NCBI RefSeq assembly: GCF_003385895.1
Contig: NZ_QRDQ01000012.1
Coordinates: 62,001-126,000, forward strand
DNA from: Flavobacterium cutihirudinis
GTDB taxonomy: Bacteria; Bacteroidota; Bacteroidia; Flavobacteriales; Flavobacteriaceae
Length of the DNA stretch: 64,000 nucleotides
Reading direction: 5' to 3'
In this document: positions 57,775 to 64,000 of the stretch, one piece after another
Layout of the letters: every line of letters begins with the position of its first letter
How positions within the stretch are numbered: the first letter of the stretch is position 1
Notes under the pieces: model-generated
What the model was told of the DNA's origin: nothing
What the model saw: only the letters and a program-made list of their open reading frames with translations
Databases searched by the model: none
Program-made: the position numbers and the translations under genes

Positions 57775-59970
57775 TTAATTAGCTACTTCACTAATAAATT
57801 TAATACGCATTAAACGCAATTCATCAATATCGTAATCGCCATCGAATTCTTTAAGAGCGTCTTCGATTTTATCCGATTCTGATTCCATGAAGTAATCGTG
57901 AATTTCTTCTTGTTGATCATCGTCAAGCATATCATCAACCCAATATTTAATATTCAGCTTTGTTCCAGAATAAACAATTTGTTCCATTTCTTTGATCAAA
58001 GCATCCATCGAAAGTCCTTTTGCAGAAGCAATATCACTTAAAGGAAGCTTTCTATCAATATTTTGAATGATGTATAATTTGTTTGCCGAGTTAACTCCAG
58101 TAGATTTTACAACCAAATCATCTGGTCGAATAATATCGTTATCCTCTACATATCGACTGATTAATGTTACGAATTCTCCACCATATTTTTTAGCTTTTCC
58201 TTCTCCCACTCCATGAATATTATACAATTCAGTTAATGAAATTGGGTATTTTAATGCCATATCTTCAAGTGAAGGATCTTGGAAAACGACAAACGGAGGA
58301 ACTCCTAATTTTTTGGCAACTTTTTTACGCAGTTCACGCAACATTCCCATCAAAACTTCATCGGCAGTTCCTGATGATTTTCCTGCGCTTACAATTGCTT
58401 CATCATCGGCTTCACTGTATTCGTGATCTTCAGACATCATAAACGAAACCGGTTTTTTGATAAAGTCCAGACCTGCTTTTGTAATTTTTATAACGCCATA
58501 AGTTTCAATATCTTTTGATAAATATCCTGAAACTAAAACTTGTCTCAACAATGCCATCCAATATTTTTCATCATGATCTGAACCCGATCCAAAAAAGGAT
58601 TGTGTATCTGTTTTATGCGCTTTAATTACGGCATTTATACGCCCAATTAAAGTAAACACAATTTCTTTTGACTTATATATATGTTTGGTATCTCGAACAA
58701 TTTCAAGCAATTTAACCACTTGATCTTTCGCTTCGACTTTATGTTTAGGATTACGAACGTTATCGTCCATATCGGCACCTTCGCCAGTTTCGCTATCAAA
58801 TTCTTCTCCGAAATAATGAAGAAGAAACTTTCTGCGTGACATTGAGGTTTCGGCGTAAGCCACGACTTCCTGCAATAAAGCAAAACCAATTTCCTGTTCT
58901 GCAACTGGTTTCCCAGACATAAATTTCTCTAGCTTTTCTACATCTTTATAAGAATAATAAGCAAGACAATGTCCTTCGCCTCCATCACGACCGGCGCGAC
59001 CCGTTTCCTGATAATAACTCTCAAGAGATTTTGGAATATCATGATGAATTACAAATCGAACGTCCGGCTTGTCAATTCCCATTCCAAAAGCGATTGTTGC
59101 CACAACGACATCAACATCTTCCATCAAAAACATATCCTGATGTTTGGCTCTGGTTTTTGCATCTAAACCTGCGTGATAAGGAACGGCACTGATTCCGTTA
59201 ACTTGTAAAACTTCGGCAATCGATTCTACTTTTTTACGGCTTAAACAGTAAATAATTCCTGATTTACCTTTATGTTGTTTGATAAATCGAATAATATCCG
59301 ATTCAATGTTTTTCGTTTTTGTGCGAACTTCGTAGTACAAGTTCGGTCTGTTGAATGATGCTTTAAAAGTATTAGCATCAGACATATCAAGGTTTTTTAG
59401 GATATCTTCCTGAACTTTTGGGGTTGCAGTAGCGGTAAGACCAATAATTGGCACTTTACCCAATTGTTTAATTATATTTCTAAGATTCCTGTACTCCGGC
59501 CTAAAATCATGCCCCCATTCTGAAATACAGTGCGCTTCATCAATTGCAACAAAAGAAATTGGCACACTTTGTAAAAATGCAACATATTCTTCTTTAGTTA
59601 ACGATTCAGGAGCAACATATAAAAGCTTGGTCAAACCAGAGCTGATATCTTTTTTAACCTGGGCAATTTCTGTTTTTGTAAGAGAAGAATTGAGCACATG
59701 CGCAATTCCGTTTTCTGAAGAAAGACTTCGAATCGCATCAACCTGATTTTTCATCAAAGCAATTAAGGGTGAAACAACAATTGCTGTTCCGTCCTGAATT
59801 AAAGCGGGTAATTGATAACAAAGAGACTTTCCACCGCCCGTAGGCATAATTACAAAAGTATTCTTCTTATCTAAAATACTCGTAATGACTTGCTCCTGCA
59901 AGCCCTTAAATTGGCTAAAGCCGAAATACTTCTTTAATTCCTTGTGTATTTCAATTTCGTTTGAATTCAT
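57775..59970 (-). CDS. recQ: ATP-dependent DNA helicase RecQ
   Basis: This 731-aa 3'-5' superfamily 2 helicase is for recombination and repair. The helicase core has Walker A GGGKSLCYQLP near 42 and Walker B DEAH near 140. Motif IV-VI segments include GIIYCLSRKK and HHDIPKSLESYYQETGRAGRDG. The RQC domain has a zinc-site-like region that is Cys-poor. An HRDC domain follows (about 545-620, GVPPFVVFQDPSLEDMA). The C-terminal 100 residues extend beyond E. coli RecQ with an acidic tail. The ATG at 59970 is 26 bases from the divergent kdsD -7 box. Confidence 0.95.
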   Translation of the reverse strand: MNSNEIEIHKELKKYFGFSQFKGLQEQVITSILDKKNTFVIMPTGGGKSLCYQLPALIQDGTAIVVSPLIALMKNQVDAIRSLSSENGIAHVLNSSLTKTEIAQVKKDISSGLTKLLYVAPESLTKEEYVAFLQSVPISFVAIDEAHCISEWGHDFRPEYRNLRNIIKQLGKVPIIGLTATATPKVQEDILKNLDMSDANTFKASFNRPNLYYEVRTKTKNIESDIIRFIKQHKGKSGIIYCLSRKKVESIAEVLQVNGISAVPYHAGLDAKTRAKHQDMFLMEDVDVVVATIAFGMGIDKPDVRFVIHHDIPKSLESYYQETGRAGRDGGEGHCLAYYSYKDVEKLEKFMSGKPVAEQEIGFALLQEVVAYAETSMSRRKFLLHYFGEEFDSETGEGADMDDNVRNPKHKVEAKDQVVKLLEIVRDTKHIYKSKEIVFTLIGRINAVIKAHKTDTQSFFGSGSDHDEKYWMALLRQVLVSGYLSKDIETYGVIKITKAGLDFIKKPVSFMMSEDHEYSEADDEAIVSAGKSSGTADEVLMGMLRELRKKVAKKLGVPPFVVFQDPSLEDMALKYPISLTELYNIHGVGEGKAKKYGGEFVTLISRYVEDNDIIRPDDLVVKSTGVNSANKLYIIQNIDRKLPLSDIASAKGLSMDALIKEMEQIVYSGTKLNIKYWVDDMLDDDQQEEIHDYFMESESDKIEDALKEFDGDYDIDELRLMRIKFISEVAN

Positions 59971-59996
59971 TCTTTATTTAAATGGATATTTTTGTA

Positions 59997-60004
59997 TAAA
60001 TTTG
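59997..60004 (+). promoter_or_regulatory. -7 box TAAATTTG for kdsD-tatC
   Basis: This TAnnTTTG match lies 54 bases before the TTG start of kdsD and downstream of the recQ ATG, so an earlier ATG inside recQ cannot be the start. Confidence 0.55.
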
Positions 60005-60058
60005 CAACACATAAAGATACAACTTTCTTTTATACATACAAATTTTAAATATTCTGTT

Positions 60059-61024
60059 TTGATCTCAAAAGAAAATATATTGGCGATTGCCAAAAAAACA
60101 ATACTATCTGAAAGTGAGGCAATTACAAAATTAATTGATTTTCTTGACGAAAATTTCTACGAAGCCGTTCAGCGAATTTACGAAACTAAAGGCCGTTTGA
60201 TCGTTACAGGAATAGGAAAAAGTGCCATCATCGCTCAAAAAATGGTCGCTACTTTTAACTCAACTGGTACTCCGTCTATGTTTTTGCATGCTTCAGAAGC
60301 CATTCATGGCGACTTGGGAATGATTCAAAATGAAGACATCATTATCTGCATCTCAAAAAGCGGAAACAGTCCGGAAATTAAAGTGTTAGTTCCCTTATTA
60401 AAACGCTTCGGAAATACTTTAATCGCAATGACTGGCAACATAACTTCCTTTTTAGCAAAAGGCTCTGATTATGTTTTAAATACAACGGTCGAAATCGAAG
60501 CTTGCCCAATAAATCTTGCGCCAACAAACAGTACAACAGCACAACTTGTTATGGGCGATGCATTGGCCGTGTGTTTAATGGAAATGCGTGACTTTAAACC
60601 AGAAGATTTTGCAATTTATCACCCAGGCGGCGCTTTAGGAAAGAAACTGCTTCTTAAAGTTAAAGATATGATTGAACATTCTTTAAAACCGATGGTTACT
60701 CCGGAAACATCAATCAAAAAAGCTATTTTTGAAATCTCTGAAAAAAGATTAGGTGTAACTGCCGTTATTGAAGACAATAAAATTATCGGAATTATTACGG
60801 ATGGAGACATCCGAAGAATGCTAAATGACGTAGATACTATTGCAGATTTGACTGCGAGAGATATTATGTCAAAAAATCCAAAATTAGTTTCTTCTGAAAC
60901 AATGGCAGTTGATGCCTTGAATATTTTAGAAGATTTTTCGATTACACAGTTAATCGTTGCCGATAATGGCGAATATAAAGGAGTATTACATTTACATGAC
61001 ATTTTAAAAGAAGGAATCGTATAA
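60059..61024 (+). CDS. kdsD: Arabinose-5-phosphate isomerase (KdsD/KpsF)
   Basis: KdsD converts ribulose 5-phosphate to arabinose 5-phosphate, the first step of Kdo synthesis for LPS. I choose TTG 60059: it gives 321 aa, the usual length, beginning ISKENILAIAKK. An in-frame ATG at 59885 lies upstream of the promoter and inside recQ. The SIS domain (about 30-165) has GIGKSAIIAQK, FLHASEAIHGDLG and the SGNSPE sugar-binding segment. Two CBS domains follow (about 205-320). tatC overlaps its stop (ATAATG). Confidence 0.92.
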   Translation: MISKENILAIAKKTILSESEAITKLIDFLDENFYEAVQRIYETKGRLIVTGIGKSAIIAQKMVATFNSTGTPSMFLHASEAIHGDLGMIQNEDIIICISKSGNSPEIKVLVPLLKRFGNTLIAMTGNITSFLAKGSDYVLNTTVEIEACPINLAPTNSTTAQLVMGDALAVCLMEMRDFKPEDFAIYHPGGALGKKLLLKVKDMIEHSLKPMVTPETSIKKAIFEISEKRLGVTAVIEDNKIIGIITDGDIRRMLNDVDTIADLTARDIMSKNPKLVSSETMAVDALNILEDFSITQLIVADNGEYKGVLHLHDILKEGIV

Positions 61025-61839
61025 TGGCAAAGAAAAACCTTGGCGAGATGTCATTTTTAGACCATCTTGAAGAACTTAGATGGTTATTGGTTAGAAGTAC
61101 AACTGCAATATGTATTATGGCATTTGTTACTTATTTTATTAGTGATTATTTATTTGATCAAATTATTTTAGGCCCAACAAGACCTAGTTTTTTTACTTAC
61201 GTTTGGTTTTGTGATTTATCACATCAATTGGGTTTTGCAGATAGTATTTGCATTACTAAACTGAATTTTATTATTCAAAATACCGAAATGGAAGGCCAGG
61301 TAAATATATTTGTCTGGATGTGTCTTTTAGCCGGATTTATTTTAAGTTTCCCTTATATTTTATGGGAACTTTGGAAATTCATCAGCCCAGCTCTTTATGA
61401 GAAAGAAAGAAAACATGCTAAGATTTTCATCTTCACCTCTTCTCTTCTTTTCTTTTTGGGAGTAATATTTGGTTACTATGTAGTAATTCCGATGTCTGTG
61501 AATTTCGTTGCAACTTTCTCTATAAGTGAAATGGTTATCAATCAGTTCACTTTAGATTCGTATATGGGAATGGTAAAAACAAGTATCCTTGCCAGCGGAT
61601 TGTTTTTTGAGCTTCCTATTATCATTTATTTCTTAACCAAATTAGGATTAGTAACACCTGATTTTTTAAGAAAATATTGGAAATATGCCGTTGTAATTAT
61701 TTTAATTATCGCAGCAATTGTAACTCCTCCAGATGTAGTAAGCCAGACAATTGTAGCTATACCAATGCTGTTGATCTACGAAGTGAGTATCCTGATTTCA
61801 AGGATTGTTTATCGAAATAAATTGAAAGAAAATGTCTGA
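61024..61839 (+). CDS. tatC: Sec-independent protein translocase TatC
   Basis: This 271-aa inner-membrane core of the twin-arginine translocase is the receptor for Tat signal peptides. Six TM helices are visible. The N-terminal FLDHLEELRW motif is the family hallmark, and FILSFPYILWELWKFISPALYEKERK corresponds to the conserved cytoplasmic loop. Its ATG overlaps the kdsD stop by one base and the next gene overlaps its end by 8 bases, so the three are translationally coupled. No tatA/tatB gene is adjacent. Confidence 0.96.
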   Translation: MAKKNLGEMSFLDHLEELRWLLVRSTTAICIMAFVTYFISDYLFDQIILGPTRPSFFTYVWFCDLSHQLGFADSICITKLNFIIQNTEMEGQVNIFVWMCLLAGFILSFPYILWELWKFISPALYEKERKHAKIFIFTSSLLFFLGVIFGYYVVIPMSVNFVATFSISEMVINQFTLDSYMGMVKTSILASGLFFELPIIIYFLTKLGLVTPDFLRKYWKYAVVIILIIAAIVTPPDVVSQTIVAIPMLLIYEVSILISRIVYRNKLKENV

Positions 61840-62185
61840 ATTAATACAAGAATTTAACGACTATCGTTCTAAAATGAACGAAAAATTATTAGCTGACAAT
61901 AATAAAATTGTAAAGCGAATTTTTAACCTAGATACTAACGCATACGCTCCTGGAGCTCTTGATGTAAAAACAAAAGAACTTTTAGGATTAGTTGCATCAG
62001 CTGTTTTGCGTTGCGACGATTGTGTAAAATACCATTTGGAAACAAGTTATAAAGAAGGCGTTTCTAAAGAAGAAATGATGGAAGCAATGGGAATTGCAAC
62101 TCTTGTTGGAGGAACAATTGTAATTCCGCATTTAAGAAGAGCTTACGAATTCTGGGAAGCACTTGAAGAACAAGGAAATAAATAA
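61832..62185 (+). CDS. Carboxymuconolactone decarboxylase family (AhpD-like) protein
   Basis: This 117-aa all-helical protein has the AhpD-type redox motif CDDCVKYH (CxxC plus His) in the central helix, preceded by ELLGLVASAVLRC and followed by GVSKEEMMEAMGIATLVGG. Family members are alkylhydroperoxidase-like thiol reductases; muconolactone decarboxylation is unlikely given the CxxC. It overlaps the tatC end by 8 bases and is the last gene of the kdsD-tatC operon. Its partner is unknown. Confidence 0.9.
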   Translation: MSELIQEFNDYRSKMNEKLLADNNKIVKRIFNLDTNAYAPGALDVKTKELLGLVASAVLRCDDCVKYHLETSYKEGVSKEEMMEAMGIATLVGGTIVIPHLRRAYEFWEALEEQGNK

Positions 62186-62194
62186 TTGTTAATA

Positions 62195-62264
62195 CGTTTA
62201 ACTGTTGAATCGTTTATTCGTTAATTTGCAACGACTAAACGATTTATCGATTAAACGATTAAAC
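62195..62264. repeat. Imperfect inverted repeat of the gtttaatcg/cgattaaac family
   Basis: Left words gtttaactgttgaatcgttta and right words taaacgatttatcgattaaacg-type arms sit between the AhpD-like gene and lptB. They are the same words as at 3282-3321. Confidence 0.65.
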
Positions 62265-62271
62265 TAATAAA

Positions 62272-63012
62272 ATGAAATTAAGAGCCGATAATTTAATCAA
62301 AACATACAAAGGCCGAAGTGTTGTAAAAGGAATTTCTGTTGAAGTAAATCAAGGGGAAATCGTGGGACTTTTAGGTCCGAATGGAGCTGGAAAAACTACT
62401 TCTTTTTATATGATTGTAGGATTGGTAAAACCAAATCAAGGGAATATTTATCTTGACGATTTGAATATTACCGATTATCCGATGTACAAACGTGCTCAAC
62501 AAGGAATTGGTTATTTGGCACAAGAAGCTTCCGTTTTTAGAAAATTAAGCATTGAAGATAATATCTTGAGTGTTTTGCAATTAACTAAACTTTCTAAAGA
62601 AGCTCAAATTGCAAAAATGGAAAGTTTGATTGAAGAATTCAGTTTAGAGCATATTCGCACCAACCGAGGAGATTTACTTTCGGGAGGTGAGCGTCGTCGT
62701 ACTGAAATTGCGCGTGCATTGGCTACTGATCCAAAATTCATTTTATTGGATGAACCTTTCGCCGGAGTTGACCCGGTTGCAGTTGAAGATATTCAGCGAA
62801 TTGTTGCGCAATTAAAAAACAAAAATATCGGAATTCTAATTACCGATCACAACGTTCAGGAAACGCTAGCTATTACAGATAAAACATATTTGATGTTTGA
62901 AGGAGGAATCCTTAAAGCAGGAGTTCCGGAAGAATTGGTTGAAGATGAAATGGTTCGCCGCGTTTATCTTGGACAAAACTTTGAACTTCGTAAGAAGAAA
63001 CTTGAATTTTAA
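62272..63012 (+). CDS. lptB: LPS export ABC transporter ATP-binding protein
   Basis: This 246-aa ATPase of the LptB2FG complex extracts LPS from the inner membrane. Walker A is GPNGAGKTT near 38-46. The LSGGERRRTEIARAL signature and Walker B FILLDEPFAGVDP are at about 139-165, and the H-loop ITDHN near 197 completes the site. The QEASVFRKLS motif near 85 is LptB-specific. LptA, C, F and G are not adjacent, as is usual outside E. coli-type clusters. Confidence 0.95.
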   Translation: MKLRADNLIKTYKGRSVVKGISVEVNQGEIVGLLGPNGAGKTTSFYMIVGLVKPNQGNIYLDDLNITDYPMYKRAQQGIGYLAQEASVFRKLSIEDNILSVLQLTKLSKEAQIAKMESLIEEFSLEHIRTNRGDLLSGGERRRTEIARALATDPKFILLDEPFAGVDPVAVEDIQRIVAQLKNKNIGILITDHNVQETLAITDKTYLMFEGGILKAGVPEELVEDEMVRRVYLGQNFELRKKKLEF

Positions 63013-63024
63013 GAAAAAGTATTC

Positions 63025-63080
63025 AGTCGCAGTCTCAGTTTACAGTCTCAACAGAAACTGAAAACTGAGACTGAGACTGC
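63025..63080. repeat. Inverted repeat, agtctcag family (copy 2)
   Basis: Left gcagtctcagttt (63029-63041) and right words actgagactgagactgc (to 63080) lie between convergent lptB and the GH25 gene. The same words are at 57707-57759. Confidence 0.7.
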
Positions 63081-63083
63081 AAA

Positions 63084-63938
63084 CTATTCCACGGTAATAA
63101 ACTGCAATTGCTCTAAATCACCGTTGTAAATATTAACATCAACACGATGTTTGATTCCGGGCAGAGAGGCTTTTTCTGTAAACTGCCAAAATAACCAGTC
63201 GTCTTCAATTTTTTCTCGATAGAAATTGTAATTGGCAATCCAGAATAAATATTCGCTAAATTCTTCTTTTAAGAAATCAGAATAATATCTTTCACCCGAA
63301 TAAATTATCGGACGAACTTGATAATGTTTTTCAACTTTCGTTAACCAACGTTTCAATCCTTTTTTCAAACTGTCTAAAGGCTGGTTTTTTGGCAATTTTT
63401 CGATATCTAAAACTGGAGGTAAATCACCTTTTTGCAATTTTACCGTTTTTATAAAAAGATTCGCCTGCTCTATAGAATTTTCGTTGGGGCGATAATAATG
63501 GTACGCTCCACGCATAATTTTATTTTCTTTTGCACCTTCCCAATTTCTTTTAAATTGTCTGTCAACGTAATCATTTCCGGCTGTTGCTCTTATAAAGACA
63601 AATTGAACTGGATATTTCTCATCTAAAATTTCAACCTCATCCCAAGCAACTTTTCCCTGAAATTCTGACACATCAAATCCTACCACTTTTCCTTTGTGGT
63701 TTTCGAGAACCCTAATATTTCGTACATCCGAAAGATGTTTGTCTACCTCATCTTCTTCTAAAACTTTATCCGATTTAAATCCGAGATAATAGGCCAATCC
63801 AGCGCGATAATGATATATTGTTCCAACAAAAATTACTGCCAAAAAAGTAAATACGACAAACCGGATTACCTTGCTGAAAAAAGATCTTCCAGCCGGTTTT
63901 CTTGCATATGTTTTACGATAAGTTGTTTTTCTTGCCAT
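63084..63938 (-). CDS. GH25 family lysozyme (muramidase), membrane-anchored
   Basis: This 284-aa protein has a basic N-terminus and one TM anchor (about 25-42), then a GH25 TIM-like barrel (about 75-280). It has GFDVSEFQG near 88, the catalytic pair in LDIEKLP near 192 and conserved FWIANYN and WQFTEKASL near 240-260. It should cleave the beta-1,4 bond between MurNAc and GlcNAc in the periplasm. The role (cell-wall remodelling or defence) is not clear. The start is ATG 63938. It is convergent with lptB. Confidence 0.9.
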   Translation of the reverse strand: MARKTTYRKTYARKPAGRSFFSKVIRFVVFTFLAVIFVGTIYHYRAGLAYYLGFKSDKVLEEDEVDKHLSDVRNIRVLENHKGKVVGFDVSEFQGKVAWDEVEILDEKYPVQFVFIRATAGNDYVDRQFKRNWEGAKENKIMRGAYHYYRPNENSIEQANLFIKTVKLQKGDLPPVLDIEKLPKNQPLDSLKKGLKRWLTKVEKHYQVRPIIYSGERYYSDFLKEEFSEYLFWIANYNFYREKIEDDWLFWQFTEKASLPGIKHRVDVNIYNGDLEQLQFITVE

Positions 63939-64000
63939 TAGAATACAACTACTTTTTCAGAAACATATTATTTATGACTGACAACAATACATAAAAAACT

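Noticed and set aside
58236..58904. Short frames on both strands inside recQ
   Set aside because: recQ is intact through this region with all helicase motifs, so these are shadows.
61832..62185. Aromatic degradation function from the carboxymuconolactone name
   Set aside because: The CxxC-His motif fits AhpD-like thiol chemistry, and no protocatechuate pathway gene is near.

Overview
The window is a contiguous piece of a Bacteroidota chromosome, almost certainly Flavobacterium or a close relative. The evidence is the AT-rich DNA, a SusC/SusD pair, lipoproteins with an acidic patch after the lipobox Cys, TonB receptors with a carboxypeptidase-like N-terminal domain, DUF6607 and HmuY proteins, and many upstream boxes matching the Bacteroidota -7 consensus TAnnTTTG. 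Gene content is chromosomal and mostly housekeeping. I see no transposase, integrase, phage gene, CRISPR array, toxin-antitoxin pair or rRNA.

Layout. 1-2.4 kb: the end of an unidentified + gene, then two tandem M48 metalloproteases. 2.4-6.5 kb: lipA, a GAPDH and a TPR hybrid histidine kinase. 6.6-12 kb: lpxK, a NIF3-family protein, a coiled-coil protein with a degenerate zinc ribbon, an alpha/beta hydrolase, an ABM-domain protein and rluF. 12.1-14.5 kb: a membrane-protein/winged-helix-regulator/membrane-protein cluster with a repeated palindromic operator. 14.5-15.1 kb: a gene-free block of structured repeats. 15.1-18.6 kb: corA, folD and ffh. 18.9-23.4 kb: an operon of two SGNH hydrolases (one with LysM) and an MBOAT acyltransferase, probably for envelope O-acetylation. 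23.9-27.6 kb: a HmuY-like lipoprotein and TonB receptor, divergent from a DUF6607 protein, probably for heme or iron uptake. 27.8-32.4 kb: SusD and SusC. 32.7-41.7 kb: argS, a TonB receptor, cutC, fabH, an ABC ATPase, an OmpA lipoprotein and a lipocalin-like lipoprotein. 41.9-47.7 kb: htpG and several envelope proteins of unknown role. 47.9-48.2 kb: two identical tRNA-Thr(UGU) units. 48.2-51 kb: a small protein, manA, bcp, queD and idi. 51.3-55.2 kb: exported MsrB and MsrA, an M24 aminopeptidase P and a quinone-oxidoreductase-like protein. 55.2-55.6 kb: a second structured-repeat block. 55.6-64 kb: a FAD oxidoreductase, an 80-aa protein, recQ, kdsD-tatC-AhpD-like, lptB and a GH25 lysozyme.

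Functional threads. Much of the window serves the envelope: lpxK, kdsD and lptB (LPS), the SGNH/MBOAT operon, OmpA and lipocalin lipoproteins, TonB receptors, tatC and the GH25 enzyme. Several small operons are evident from spacing: M48 tandem, 14471-13562, 23437-18861, 26583-23868, SusC-SusD, 41710-40475, idi-queD-bcp-manA, msrB-msrA and kdsD-tatC-AhpD-like.

The most unusual content is intergenic. Two loci (14904-15019 and 55231-55344) carry the same composite element: conserved flanks, a cUUCGg mini-hairpin and a perfect 18-19 bp stem that differs completely in sequence between copies while its 21-nt loop keeps length and a CGCTTA core. This looks like a folded RNA or DNA element. A second palindromic cassette adjoins it at both loci. 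Many other intergenic gaps contain long inverted repeats built from recurrent short words. A 17-bp palindrome overlaps the -7 boxes of two genes next to a winged-helix regulator and is a good autoregulatory operator candidate. No clearly new multi-gene defence or biosynthetic system was found.
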